Assembly (NCBI GenBank): GCA_025057985.1
Contig: JANXEV010000005.1
Span: 1 to 47,881, forward strand
DNA length: 47,881 nucleotides
Direction: 5' to 3'
Source: Candidatus Aenigmatarchaeota archaeon
Lineage (GTDB): Archaea > Aenigmatarchaeota > Aenigmatarchaeia > CG10238-14 > SpSt-28
Made by a program: the position numbers and the translations under genes. Every line of letters begins with the position of its first letter. The stretch's first letter is position 1. The notes under the pieces were generated by a model. It had not been told where the DNA came from, made no database searches, and worked only from the letters and a program-made list of their open reading frames with translations. Below are positions 28,388 through 38,952 of this stretch, in pieces.

Positions 28388-29149
28388 ATGGGAAGTAGGA
28401 TAAAAATTATTCTATTGTCAGCACTGATAACTCTATCTTTCTTTTATATAGACCAAAAAATAGGAATAACTGGAAATTTTTATACAGTGGAACGTCTCGT
28501 CGTCGAAGTTATCGATGGGGACACGATAAAGATAGAAACTGGAGAAAAAGTGAGACTTTTAGGAATAAACTCGCCTGAAATAGGAGAATATCTATATGAG
28601 GAATCAAAAAAATTTTTAGAAAGAGAAATAAAAGGTAAGAGAGTTAGATTGTTTTGGGATGATAAAAAAGAAGACATTTATGGTAGAAGATTGGCTTTTG
28701 TTTTTCTAGGTAACGAAAATATAAATGTAAAAATCGTTAGAAACGGTTTGGCGCATACCTATGAAGTAAATAAAATCAAAAAATATTCGAATGAACTTAT
28801 AGAAGCTGAGAGATATGCGAGAAAAAACGGATTAGGTATTTGGAAAAAATCTGAAAAAAGTGTATGTATGGAACTTGTCGATCTAGTTTACACTGGAATA
28901 GAAAAAATTGTTTTGAAAAATGTTTGCCCCTTTGTAATAAATCTAGAGGGATGGAGTATAGAAGACGAAGCTCATCACAAATTTGTATTTCCTAAATACA
29001 ATCTTAGACCGAACGAAACCATAGAAATTTACACCACAGAAAATGCTTTTTTTAGTTTTAGAAAAAAATATCCGATTCTAAATAAAGATGGTGATTCTAT
29101 ATTTTTAAGAGACTCAAAAGGTTATCTGGTTTTATTCTACCGATATTAA
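28388..29149 (+). CDS. Secreted/anchored thermonuclease (SNase) with C-terminal lamin-tail-like domain
   Basis: N-terminal TM; VIDGDTIKIETGEKVRLLGINSPEIGE; DIYGRRLAFVF; C-terminal VLKNVCPFVINLEGWSIEDEAHHKFVFPKYNLRPNETIEIYT. Confidence 0.85.
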   Translation: MGSRIKIILLSALITLSFFYIDQKIGITGNFYTVERLVVEVIDGDTIKIETGEKVRLLGINSPEIGEYLYEESKKFLEREIKGKRVRLFWDDKKEDIYGRRLAFVFLGNENINVKIVRNGLAHTYEVNKIKKYSNELIEAERYARKNGLGIWKKSEKSVCMELVDLVYTGIEKIVLKNVCPFVINLEGWSIEDEAHHKFVFPKYNLRPNETIEIYTTENAFFSFRKKYPILNKDGDSIFLRDSKGYLVLFYRY

Positions 29150-29619
29150 GCCCCGCTAAATTTTAGAGCATTCAAAGAGAGCAAAGCAGCAAATTCTCTT
29201 ATGATTTTTGGCTCTATTATTGCTATATCACTGACTGTTATTATACCAACTAGCTTGTCATTCATCATAACTGGCAATCTCTTTATCTTATGTTTGACCA
29301 TTATTTCGACTGCTTTACAAACTTCTTCATCTGCTTGAATAGTTATAATTTCTCTCGACATTATATCTTGAGTTGTTGTTTTGTCTGGATCTTTTCCGTC
29401 GCCTATCGCTTTAAGAATATCCGTACTTGTTACTATACCTACTATTTTTTCGTCTTCCATTATCACTAAACTTCCCATGTTCATTTCTCCCATGACCTTA
29501 GAAGCCTCTCTCAAAGTTACTGTTGGTTTTGCCACAACAACATTTTTGTTCATTACGTCTTTAACCAGCATTTTATTTTTTTCTTTTCTTAAAATAAAAG
29601 TCTTTAATCTTAACAACAA
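29146..29619 (-). CDS. CBS-domain protein
   Basis: Two CBS repeats (DVMNKNVVVAKPTVTLREASKVM; DIMSREIITIQADEEVCKAVEIM). Confidence 0.9.
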   Translation of the reverse strand: MLLRLKTFILRKEKNKMLVKDVMNKNVVVAKPTVTLREASKVMGEMNMGSLVIMEDEKIVGIVTSTDILKAIGDGKDPDKTTTQDIMSREIITIQADEEVCKAVEIMVKHKIKRLPVMMNDKLVGIITVSDIAIIEPKIIREFAALLSLNALKFSGA

Positions 29620-30307
29620 AATAAATTGAAAGTAAAGCTAGGCCTGCTATTAAAAAGTACATGAAAACTACCAAGTTACTTTTTATAATATTAATGGCTG
29701 ATAAGATCGATGGAGTTTTAGATATTAATGGACTTTCTAGAAGAAGTTCTATAAAAATATAGTTGGCACCAACAAGAATAAATATCGTGGAAAAATTTAC
29801 CAATATCTCTTGTGGTCTTCTCAGTATGATTAGTAGAATTATTCCGAAAACCAAAGAAGATACTGCCAAGTAAGTCAAATATCTTTGAATTTCTTCATGA
29901 AAACCAACAGAAATAAAGTACATGAAGTTCTGTTGTTTGATGCATTCTACCAAATCACACTCGTATCTTTTGTAGTAGATATTATCGATGTAAGCGTCGA
30001 ACAAGAATTGTTCCAAATTGTCTTTGCTCAAACCTCTTACTTTACTACAGTTTATCGTTATATTTTCCGTACCTAACTCCATCTTTGTTAAATCTTTTCC
30101 CTCACACATGTAAGAAAGATAAAACAATAAAATCGATTTTTTGTCTTCAGTAAGATTTAATTGAGAAAAAAACACAGGATATGCTATTTTCTTTATATTT
30201 TCATATTCCGATAGACCTTTCACAGAATACAGAGTTGCAAAAGTGATTAAAGATGAAAAAAGAAAAAAACCAAATATCGCTTTTAACAATTTTTTGACTA
30301 TACCCAT
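29573..30307 (-). CDS. Multi-pass membrane protein, unknown
   Basis: Several hydrophobic segments in a 244-aa ORF. Confidence 0.6.
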   Translation of the reverse strand: MGIVKKLLKAIFGFFLFSSLITFATLYSVKGLSEYENIKKIAYPVFFSQLNLTEDKKSILLFYLSYMCEGKDLTKMELGTENITINCSKVRGLSKDNLEQFLFDAYIDNIYYKRYECDLVECIKQQNFMYFISVGFHEEIQRYLTYLAVSSLVFGIILLIILRRPQEILVNFSTIFILVGANYIFIELLLESPLISKTPSILSAINIIKSNLVVFMYFLIAGLALLSIYFVVKIKDFYFKKRKK

Positions 30308-30343
30308 TAATATTTTTAATTCGGTATTTAAAGTTTTAAAAAT

Positions 30344-31114
30344 TCACAAATAACTACCAAAATTTTTCAAAATTTTGAAAAGTTTAAATCTCCAACTCGG
30401 CCTGAACTCCTCGTTGCACAAACTACAACCTATTTCGAAGAAAAACTCCGAAATAAAACTTTTAGGATTCTCTTCCAAAATTGGTGTTTTATTAATCAGC
30501 GAAAACATAAGTGATTTGTCGTTTGGTACAAATCCTATCACTTCGGTTTTTAAAATCTTCTCAATTTCCCTAATTTTCTTATCTGGCAGCCAAAAACCAT
30601 TGTTTAAAACAACCTTTATCTTACTCTTACTCATAGAGTTTACAATTTCTTTTATCTTAACCGCATCTATTAGATGTTGTTCGAATGGTTGTACCACTAG
30701 TAAAATTTCATCTGATAACTCTATCAACGAAATCGTTTCTTTACCTATTCCAGGAGGCCCGTCTATTATTATAAAGTCAGGTTTCTCCGTCGATTCTATG
30801 TTTTCAATGATTTTCTTCATTCTTTTCAAGTCAACTCCGACCAGATCGTCTAGAATTGGGCTAGAAATCAAAACTTTTATTCCGTTATAATTTATTAGCG
30901 CATCTCTATCAAAAGTTTTACCTGAGAGAAAATCGTTTAAAGTGAATTTCCAGGAATTAATTCCCAGATAGGTGGAAACGTGTGGCATCGTCACATTTCC
31001 GTCTACAAGCACTACCTTCTGGCCTAAATGTTTTAGAGCAAAAGAAAGATTTATTGAAACGGTTGTTTTACCTGTTCCTCCTTTCCCAGAAAGCACAGAA
31101 ACAACTTTTGTCAT
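30344..31114 (-). CDS. MinD/ParA-family ATPase
   Basis: VLSGKGGTGKTTVSINLSFALKHLGQKVVLVDGN. Confidence 0.9.
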   Translation of the reverse strand: MTKVVSVLSGKGGTGKTTVSINLSFALKHLGQKVVLVDGNVTMPHVSTYLGINSWKFTLNDFLSGKTFDRDALINYNGIKVLISSPILDDLVGVDLKRMKKIIENIESTEKPDFIIIDGPPGIGKETISLIELSDEILLVVQPFEQHLIDAVKIKEIVNSMSKSKIKVVLNNGFWLPDKKIREIEKILKTEVIGFVPNDKSLMFSLINKTPILEENPKSFISEFFFEIGCSLCNEEFRPSWRFKLFKILKNFGSYL

Positions 31115-31147
31115 TTTCTTAATTTATAGAATCCCTAAATAAAAATC

Positions 31148-33433
31148 TCAACCTATATAAATCTGATGCTCTTCTTTTACTTCTTTTTTCCTTTCTTCAA
31201 ACTTTTTGTAGTACTCTATCATTTCTTTCGTAATGCTTGGTGTTATTTTTTTCAAAGCTTCCTCAAAATGTCTTAAAGAAACTTCTTTTGCTTTTATATC
31301 TTCTCTCAGACTGTTTAAAGCAGCTTCCCTACATAGAGCTTCTATGTCGGCACCTGAAAATCCTTCTATTCGCTTTGCCAAATCCTCAAGATCGACATCC
31401 TTTCCTAAAGGCATCTTTCTTGTGTGAATTTTTAGAATTTCCAACCTACCTTTTTCGTCTGGAGGTGGTACGAAAACCAGTTTTTCTATTCTTCCAGGTC
31501 TCAAAAGAGCTGGGTCAACTAAATCCGGTCTGTTCGTAGCGGCTATAATAACTACGTTTTTTATATCTTCTATACCGGATATTTCTGTTAAGAGTTGTGA
31601 AACTATTCTTTCCGTCGCTTCATGCATACCTATACCCCTTCTCGGAGCTAAAGCATCAATCTCATCGAAAAATATTATACACGGTGCGACCTGTTTTGCT
31701 TTTCTAAATAATTCTCTTATTCTCTTTTCAGACTCACCAAACCATTTACTCAAAAGTTCAGGTCCTTTTATAGCTATAAAATTAACTCCGCTTTCGTTTG
31801 CTACTGCTTTTGCCAGAAGAGTTTTTCCTGTTCCCGGTGGTCCGTATAAAAGTATGCCTCTCGGAGGTTCTATACCCATTCTTTCAAAAGACTCTCTGTA
31901 TTTCAAAGGCCATTCAACCATCTCTCTTAAAACTCGTTTGGCTTCTTCTAAATCTCCTATATCATCCCATCTAACTTTTGGAACTTCTATCAAGACTTCT
32001 CTCATAGCAGAAGGTTCGACTATTCTCAGTGCGTTTTCAAAGTCTTCCTTAGTAACGATAAGTTTTTCTAAAATCTCCTTAGGTAGTTCTTGTCCTTCTT
32101 TTAAATTTTCTCTAATTTCTGGTAAAACCCTTCTCAAAGCACTCATCGCTGCTTCTTTACATAAAGCCATTAGATCTGCACCTACATAACCATGAGTTTT
32201 GTCGGCAATTTCTTGTAAATTTACATCTTTAGCGAGTGGCATACTTCTTGTGTGAATTTTTAGAATTTCTAACCTACCATTTCTATCTGGGACTGGAACT
32301 TCAATTTCTCTATCAAATCTTCCTGGCCTCCTCAAAGCAGGATCTATATCATCTGGTCTATTGGTCGCAGCTATAACGATTACCTTTCCCCTACTTTTCA
32401 ACCCATCCATCAAAGTTAAAAGTGTGGAAACTATCCTTCTTTCAACTTCTCCAGTTACTTCCTCTCTTTTTGGAGCGATAGCATCGATTTCGTCGAAAAA
32501 TATTATAGCGGGGGCGTTTTTTTCCGCTTCTTCGAATATTTTCCTAAGATTGTTTTCCGATTCTCCGTAAAATTTGGACAAAAACTCAGGACCATTTACA
32601 GAAATGAAATAAGCACCGCTTTCGTTTGCTACTGCTTTTGCCAGAAGAGTTTTTCCTGTTCCCGGTGGCCCGTATAAAAGAACCCCTTTTGGAGGTTCTA
32701 TACCAAGTCTTTCAAATATTTCCGGATACCTTAAAGGTAACTCTATCATCTCTCTGACTTTTTCTACCACAGGCTTCATTCCACCTATATCTTCATAGGT
32801 TACGACTGGTACCTTCGTTTCAGTCCTTAAAGATTCTGGCATCTTTTTTAGGACTTCTACCTCAGTGGCTTCACCTATATAAACAATTCTGCCGGGCGGG
32901 TCTGTGTTAACGACTATCAATCTTGTTTCTGAAGGAAATGGATTAAAGAAAAGTTCTTCTAGATCTGGACCGAAAAACTCTTCGAAGAATGTATTCGTTT
33001 TTCTTCTGTATGCAGGTGAAGGTACTATTATGTCACCTTTAGTAACAGGTCTGCCGAACAAATTTTGTTTTGTTCCTTCAGGAGAAAAATGTAAAACCAT
33101 TCCTGGATCTGCTGGCGCTAAAACAACTTTTTTTGCCTCAACAACATTCGCTTTTCTCACGATAACACTTTCTCCTACACCAACACCAGCGTTTTTTCTA
33201 GTAATTCCATCTATTCTTATTATGTTCAAACCTATATCAGCTGGGTATGCTCTTCTGACTATCGCCCCGGTTTTTCTTGTGCCCTCTAATTCTATTATTT
33301 CTCCTTCTCTAACACCAATCTTTTTCATAACTTCGCTATCTATCCTAGCTATTCCTCTACCGGCCTCCTCCTTAGAAGTTAATTCTCCTACTCTCAATTT
33401 TACTTCTCCGTTTGCCATACTATCATTTTTCAT
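31148..33433 (-). CDS. Cdc48/VAT-type AAA+ ATPase
   Basis: Two AAA modules with [22 protein letters not shown]48 N-domain; 761 aa. Confidence 0.96.
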   Translation of the reverse strand: MKNDSMANGEVKLRVGELTSKEEAGRGIARIDSEVMKKIGVREGEIIELEGTRKTGAIVRRAYPADIGLNIIRIDGITRKNAGVGVGESVIVRKANVVEAKKVVLAPADPGMVLHFSPEGTKQNLFGRPVTKGDIIVPSPAYRRKTNTFFEEFFGPDLEELFFNPFPSETRLIVVNTDPPGRIVYIGEATEVEVLKKMPESLRTETKVPVVTYEDIGGMKPVVEKVREMIELPLRYPEIFERLGIEPPKGVLLYGPPGTGKTLLAKAVANESGAYFISVNGPEFLSKFYGESENNLRKIFEEAEKNAPAIIFFDEIDAIAPKREEVTGEVERRIVSTLLTLMDGLKSRGKVIVIAATNRPDDIDPALRRPGRFDREIEVPVPDRNGRLEILKIHTRSMPLAKDVNLQEIADKTHGYVGADLMALCKEAAMSALRRVLPEIRENLKEGQELPKEILEKLIVTKEDFENALRIVEPSAMREVLIEVPKVRWDDIGDLEEAKRVLREMVEWPLKYRESFERMGIEPPRGILLYGPPGTGKTLLAKAVANESGVNFIAIKGPELLSKWFGESEKRIRELFRKAKQVAPCIIFFDEIDALAPRRGIGMHEATERIVSQLLTEISGIEDIKNVVIIAATNRPDLVDPALLRPGRIEKLVFVPPPDEKGRLEILKIHTRKMPLGKDVDLEDLAKRIEGFSGADIEALCREAALNSLREDIKAKEVSLRHFEEALKKITPSITKEMIEYYKKFEERKKEVKEEHQIYIG

Positions 33434-33710
33434 AGAGTTTTAAAACTTTATCAATCACTTTAATCCCGTAGAAAGTTTCTCCGTTTTTTTCTACAACATC
33501 TATCTCTATCTTATCAATAGATGGAAGATAAACAAAAGTGAGTTCTGTTAAGACTTTTTTTGCGAATGATTCTCTGATGTTTAATCTTTCAGCGATCTCT
33601 CTAGAAGAGTAGTATCTACCTTGATTTTGATATAAAAACTCTAAAATTTTTGAACGAGTTTCCAAGAAATCTTTCTTTATTCTTTCAACTTCGTCTTCAC
33701 AAATTGGCAT
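33423..33710 (-). CDS. Winged-helix-like small protein
   Basis: [39 protein letters not shown]. Confidence 0.6.
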   Translation of the reverse strand: MPICEDEVERIKKDFLETRSKILEFLYQNQGRYYSSREIAERLNIRESFAKKVLTELTFVYLPSIDKIEIDVVEKNGETFYGIKVIDKVLKLYEK

Positions 33711-33764
33711 TATATTTATTTTTTCTAATGTTTAAATCTATAAGCTTGAAAAGCTAAGATTATT

Positions 33765-36257
33765 ATGAAAACTTATATAACAAGGATAACTCTACAGGGG
33801 TTTAAAAGTTTTAACAAAAAAATTTCTATACCTTTTTCTCCAAATCTGAACATCGTAACCGGCCCTAACGGAAGTGGAAAATCAAATATAATCGATGCTA
33901 TTTCTTTTGTTTTAGGAAGAATATCTGCTAAGAGTATGCGTGCCGATAAACTTACTGAACTTATATTTAGAGGTACAGAAACAAAAAAACCAGCCGAGTA
34001 TGCTGCTGTAACTCTATACCTAGACAACAGTCAAAAAATTTTTCCCTTTGAAGAAAAAGAAATTTCGATAACCAGAAAAGTTAATAGAAACGGATATACT
34101 GTCTATAAATTAAACGGTAAGAACACTACAAGAGAGAAAATATTAGAAGTTCTCTCTTTGATTAAAATCAGGCCAGACGGTTACAATATAATACAACAGG
34201 GAGACGTTACTAGAGTGATAGAAATGTCACCTCAAGAAAGAAGAGAGATTATTGACGAAATTGCTGGCATCGCGGAGTATAATGATAAAAAGGAGAAAGC
34301 TTTAAGAGATTTGGACGAAGTAGACAGAAGATTGAGAGAGATAGAAATCATAGTCACACAAAAATATGAACTGTTTAAAAAGTTAGAGGAAGAAAAAAAA
34401 TTAGTTGAGAGGTATCAACAACTTCAGAAAGATTTAACTACATTGCAAGCTTCTTACTGGAAAAAAAAGGAAGCCATACTTTCAGAAAAATTGAATCAGA
34501 ACTTACAAAAGATAGAGGAATTGAAAAATAAGATAGAAGAGTGTGAGAAGGAGTTAAGAGAAAAGGAAGAAAAACTAAATGAAATTGAGAATTCGTTGAA
34601 AGAAATAATAAAGAACATCATTGAATTCTCGAAAAAAGTTAAGGTTGAAGATGAGGCCAGTAAAATAAGAACAAAGTTGATTTTAATAAAAGAAAGGTTG
34701 GATATAGCGAAAAAAGAAATAGAAAGGTTGGATAATTTAATTCATAGATTAGAAATTTTGGAAGCGAAAAAAGAAGAATTTTCTAAAGAAATGTCAAAAC
34801 CTGTGAGAGAAATTTTAAACTTAAAAATGAAAGGTGTTTACGGTACGATAGCTGATTTAATTAAAGTTAATCCTGAATACAAAATCGCAATAGAGGTGGC
34901 TGCTGCCAACCATCTTTACGATATCGTCGTCGAAGATGAAGATGTAGCAATCGCTTGTATAAATTTTTTGAAAAGGGAAAAAATTGGTAGGGCAACTTTT
35001 ATACCTTTAACGAAAATCAAGTATCAGGAATTTAAAGAAAAAGAAATTTTAAACAAAGATGGTGTTATCGGAATAGCAAGTAAACTGATAGACTATGATA
35101 GAAAATTTCAGCCAGCGATAGAGTTTGTATTCGGCAACACTTTAGTTATAGACTCTATAGAGACAGCTAAAGAAATAGGAATTGGTAATGTTAGGATGGT
35201 TACCCTTGATGGTGATTTAGTAGAAAGAAGTGGAGCGATGACAGGTGGTCATTTGGTTAAAGAAAGGCAAGTTTCGACCGAGAGAGAAGATATAGAGAAA
35301 TATAGAGAGATGAAGATGAATTACCTGAGAGAAATCGAAGAGTTAAAAAAAGAGGAAATGGAGTTAGAGAAAAAGTTAAAAGAAATATCGATTTCTGAGG
35401 AGAGCAAAAAGATAGTGGACTTGGAAAAAAACAGAATATCGTCAGAAAAGGAAATCGAAAAATTGAGAGAAGCGAGGAGAAAATTGCAAGATAGGAGAAT
35501 TAGTTTAGAGATGGAGATGAACAAATATGCTATAGAAAAAGCCAAGATCGAAACTGAGTTAGAAACTGTGAGGAAAGAAGCGGGAAGATTTGAAGGTGTA
35601 GAAATTTTAAACTTGGACTTAAATGAGATAGAGAAAAGAATCAAAGAAGTCGAGCAAGAAATACAAAAAATAGGAACGATAAATTTTAGGGCTATAGAAG
35701 AGTATGAAAACTTTAAAAAAGAGTTTGAAGAATTGAAGAGTAAATATGAGAAAATTTTGGAGGAAAAGAAAGCGGTGTTAAGAATGCTTGAAGAGATAGA
35801 AAACAAAAAAAGAGAGGTATTCTTTTCGACCCTAAATAAGGTAAGTGAAGAATTTAGTAAAATATTTAAGGAAGTGACTGGTGGTACTGGATTTCTTAGG
35901 TTAGAAGACGAAAACGATTTGAATTCTGGCCTTATCATAGAAGCTTGTTTCCCACAAAAGAAAATGATAAACATCGATGCTTTGTCCGGTGGAGAAAAAA
36001 CTTTAACAGCCATAGCCTTTTTGTTTGCACTACAAAGATTTTCTCCTTCGGAATTTTACCTGTTAGATGAAATAGATGCTGCTTTGGATAAAGAGAATAC
36101 ACTTAAAGTTGCGCAATGGTTAAAACAAGCGTCGAGAGAAACTCAATTTATAATAATCTCTCACAATGACATCACTTTAAAACACGCTGACAGACTTTAT
36201 GGATGTACTTTAGAGGAAGGGGAGACAAAAATTCTAGCTCTGGAGCTGCCATGGTAA
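33765..36257 (+). CDS. smc: SMC-family chromosome segregation ATPase with short arms
   Basis: GPNGSGKSNIIDAI Walker A, hinge GVYGTIADLIKV...GAMTGGHL, LSGGEKTLTAIAFLFAL, FYLLDEIDAALD; 830 aa. Confidence 0.92.
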   Translation: MKTYITRITLQGFKSFNKKISIPFSPNLNIVTGPNGSGKSNIIDAISFVLGRISAKSMRADKLTELIFRGTETKKPAEYAAVTLYLDNSQKIFPFEEKEISITRKVNRNGYTVYKLNGKNTTREKILEVLSLIKIRPDGYNIIQQGDVTRVIEMSPQERREIIDEIAGIAEYNDKKEKALRDLDEVDRRLREIEIIVTQKYELFKKLEEEKKLVERYQQLQKDLTTLQASYWKKKEAILSEKLNQNLQKIEELKNKIEECEKELREKEEKLNEIENSLKEIIKNIIEFSKKVKVEDEASKIRTKLILIKERLDIAKKEIERLDNLIHRLEILEAKKEEFSKEMSKPVREILNLKMKGVYGTIADLIKVNPEYKIAIEVAAANHLYDIVVEDEDVAIACINFLKREKIGRATFIPLTKIKYQEFKEKEILNKDGVIGIASKLIDYDRKFQPAIEFVFGNTLVIDSIETAKEIGIGNVRMVTLDGDLVERSGAMTGGHLVKERQVSTEREDIEKYREMKMNYLREIEELKKEEMELEKKLKEISISEESKKIVDLEKNRISSEKEIEKLREARRKLQDRRISLEMEMNKYAIEKAKIETELETVRKEAGRFEGVEILNLDLNEIEKRIKEVEQEIQKIGTINFRAIEEYENFKKEFEELKSKYEKILEEKKAVLRMLEEIENKKREVFFSTLNKVSEEFSKIFKEVTGGTGFLRLEDENDLNSGLIIEACFPQKKMINIDALSGGEKTLTAIAFLFALQRFSPSEFYLLDEIDAALDKENTLKVAQWLKQASRETQFIIISHNDITLKHADRLYGCTLEEGETKILALELPW

Positions 36258-36339
36258 AAGAAGTCAATTTTAACTAAACCTCAATTTTAATGATCAGGGG
36301 AATCAAAATTTTGTGGTAGGAATAAGTGAATCCAATGCA

Positions 36340-36371
36340 TTATCTACCTGGTAGTGATAAATTTATAAATA
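36340..36371 (+). promoter_or_regulatory. Inverted repeat abutting BRE/TATA-like element (gataaatttataaatagg) upstream of the 853-aa ORF
   Basis: TTAT-CTACC-t-GGTAG-tg-ATAA, then ttataaata about 24 bp before the ATG. Confidence 0.55.
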
Positions 36372-36390
36372 GGGAAGTTAATATTTAATT

Positions 36391-38952
36391 ATGCCTAGGG
36401 GTAAATTGTTAAAAAAATTATTTGAAATGGAGTTTTACCCAGTCAACACTGGGTTTGTAGATAAAATAAAGGAAATTGTAGATAAAATAAAAATTAATAA
36501 AGCTCATGAAACACAAAAGGTTGAACCTACTAAAAACTTAGAAGAATGTGAACAAGTTTCTAAAACTGCTGAATCTATTAAATACGCCTTAGAGCACGAG
36601 TTGAATCTAATAAATCCAAATCTCCTGCCGCCGATTTTACAATTCCTCGACAAACTTATCAAAAATTATGGTGAAAATAAAACAAAGGAGATTATACCTG
36701 AGTTAAAAGAGTATTTAGTTCTTAGTGATGTTGACGAATCTAAAAAAGAAAAGACTCTTTGGAAATTAAACGACGAAAGGGTTTTTGAAAAAGTCTCAGA
36801 ATTGTATGAAAAAAACATGATTAGGGGTATAAGATATTTGTTGAAATTGATGGAGAATATTGAGAATAAAGATATTATAAGTAGTGCTGTCGATCTTATT
36901 TTAAAATATAGTAAACATAAGTGTGAAGATGTTAGTGGTTATATTGTTTCTGGGCTCAGTTCTTTTAGAGGTTTATATGTAAAATCGACGATAAACATCT
37001 TGTGTGAGGATGAAGTGATAAGAAAGTTTGCAGAATCGAAAGAACGTCTTCTACCAGAAGCTATAAAAAACATTGCTATATTATCAAGCTATACTAAAAA
37101 TAAAAGGAAAGTGATTGAGCTGATCGACCTATTTTCTAAATTAGAAAATAGGGAAATGATTGAGGTAATTTATGGAGGTTTACATTGGCTTCTCAATAAG
37201 GAGATTGATTTTGATATAGGACCTGGGATTAGTGTTTTAAATGATAGGAAAATAGCAAAAAAGATTAAAAATTTAGGTCCAGCAACTTGGTTAGATAAAG
37301 TAACTAAAATAGCTGCTTATACTGGGGATAAAAAGTTGGTAAAAGAGCTGCTTGAGTTGGGTGAGATTTATGAAAATAAATTATTTGGTTGTATTGTTAG
37401 TTTATTTCGTCGTATTAAAAACGTGAATGATATAATACATGGGATTAGTGTTTTAAAGGATAGTGAAACAGTAGGAAAGATTAAAGAGCTTGGTGAGTCA
37501 AATTTTTGGCCAGGTGAAGATTTAAGAAAATTATTAAGTTATGTGGTAGATTTATCTACTAGAACTTCGTGCAAAGATATTTTAATCGATTATATTAATT
37601 TGGCTGAAAGATTGGTCGAAAAATATGGTAAAGAAAAAGAAGAGGTTATGGAAGTTTTAGAGAAATTCTTATATTTTTGGAAAGATAGAAGTAAAAAAGA
37701 TTATGACAATGAAATCCTAAAATACACGATAGATAACTTGAAGGATTACAGCCCGAGAAATAAAAACTTTGCCCTCAAACTTTTTGATACACTTCCAGAA
37801 ATTTATCATATTTTCGGTGAAAATCTTTATAAAACCTTACTAGGATACTTCTTAAAAGAAGAAGATATAAACAGTCTTGCTAAAATTAGAAATATATATT
37901 TAGATAAAATAGGTGATTCTAACCTTGATAAAATCAAAGAAACTTTGGAAAAGATAAAAATAGAAGAGAATATAGGTAAAAAACAGATAAAAAGATTGGT
38001 AAATCTTGCTGAGATTTTAGATTTGTGTTATAATTTTAAAGTAGAAGTAAATGTCGATGGGAAGAGTTTACAGGAAGCTTATAAAATTGTGGAAGAGAAT
38101 CTGAAAAAATTCTTAAATAATAAATATGGGGTAGAAGACTTAGATTTGATTAAGGAGTTTTTGCCCTGGTTTAAAGTTAATTCAAAAGTTGGAATTGGCG
38201 TATTGAAAGGGGAGAAATTTAAGAAGTTCACTGATTTAGGTAGGTCTTATAAAATAGAAGTGGGTGATAAAGATTTCAATTATGAGGAAATACTTAAGGA
38301 GTTGAAGAATTATAATGAGAAGTTGAAAAGGATTGACGGGTGGGAATTGGAGATAGACGAAAATAACAAGACTTTACCTTATGTTCACGATGTAGCGAGA
38401 GAAATGATGTCGTTGATAAATAGAAAGAAAGATTGGGAGAAGGATGAGGGGATGAAGAAATATGTTAAAGGTGAAGTTTTACCGAATTTGAGTAGATTTC
38501 AAAATTTAACCAAGAAATATATGTCTTTAGAAGTTTATTTGAATCCGAGTGATCTCAAAACACAAATGAAAGCTTTACAAGAAGTTAAATCCTGTTTATC
38601 TCCAGGTGGAGGTAATTTTAAATACACGGAAGATTATATAAAAAGCGAGAATGTATTCTTTGGGGTTATAAAATCGAATGGTAAAATAGTCGGTAGATTT
38701 ACTGTTGTTAATGGATATGATGAATCTGATAAACCTGCACTTGCTATTATCAGTAATATTCATTCTCATGTTCCGATTAATGAAGAAGAGATAAAGAAAG
38801 CGGTTGAAATGTACGCTAGGGAAAATGGTGCATACCTTATGGAAAGGGGGGAACTTAAAATTTATGGACTAGAGAAAATTTATGATGATAGAGTAAAATT
38901 GCTAGAGGTGGGGAGCAAAGCTATATTGGCCGAGTTGGTTTATTATTACTGA
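36391..38952 (+). CDS. Large uncharacterised alpha-solenoid-like protein with distinct C-terminal domain
   Basis: 853 aa; helix-rich; internal GISVLNDRKIAKKIKNLG / GISVLKDSETVGKIKELG repeats; C-terminal CLSPGGGNFKYTEDYIKSENVFFGVIKSNGKIVGRFTVVNG. Confidence 0.75.
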   Translation: MPRGKLLKKLFEMEFYPVNTGFVDKIKEIVDKIKINKAHETQKVEPTKNLEECEQVSKTAESIKYALEHELNLINPNLLPPILQFLDKLIKNYGENKTKEIIPELKEYLVLSDVDESKKEKTLWKLNDERVFEKVSELYEKNMIRGIRYLLKLMENIENKDIISSAVDLILKYSKHKCEDVSGYIVSGLSSFRGLYVKSTINILCEDEVIRKFAESKERLLPEAIKNIAILSSYTKNKRKVIELIDLFSKLENREMIEVIYGGLHWLLNKEIDFDIGPGISVLNDRKIAKKIKNLGPATWLDKVTKIAAYTGDKKLVKELLELGEIYENKLFGCIVSLFRRIKNVNDIIHGISVLKDSETVGKIKELGESNFWPGEDLRKLLSYVVDLSTRTSCKDILIDYINLAERLVEKYGKEKEEVMEVLEKFLYFWKDRSKKDYDNEILKYTIDNLKDYSPRNKNFALKLFDTLPEIYHIFGENLYKTLLGYFLKEEDINSLAKIRNIYLDKIGDSNLDKIKETLEKIKIEENIGKKQIKRLVNLAEILDLCYNFKVEVNVDGKSLQEAYKIVEENLKKFLNNKYGVEDLDLIKEFLPWFKVNSKVGIGVLKGEKFKKFTDLGRSYKIEVGDKDFNYEEILKELKNYNEKLKRIDGWELEIDENNKTLPYVHDVAREMMSLINRKKDWEKDEGMKKYVKGEVLPNLSRFQNLTKKYMSLEVYLNPSDLKTQMKALQEVKSCLSPGGGNFKYTEDYIKSENVFFGVIKSNGKIVGRFTVVNGYDESDKPALAIISNIHSHVPINEEEIKKAVEMYARENGAYLMERGELKIYGLEKIYDDRVKLLEVGSKAILAELVYYY

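Noticed and set aside
30375-30890. 171-aa ORF antisense to the MinD-like gene
   Set aside because: Low-complexity hydrophobic shadow ORF opposite a clearly conserved P-loop ATPase.
32904-33443. 179-aa ORF antisense to the Cdc48-like gene
   Set aside because: Shadow ORF of a strongly conserved gene; no recognisable domain.
35321-36013. 230-aa antisense ORF inside smc
   Set aside because: Ser/Leu/Phe-rich shadow of a conserved coiled-coil gene; no independent motif.
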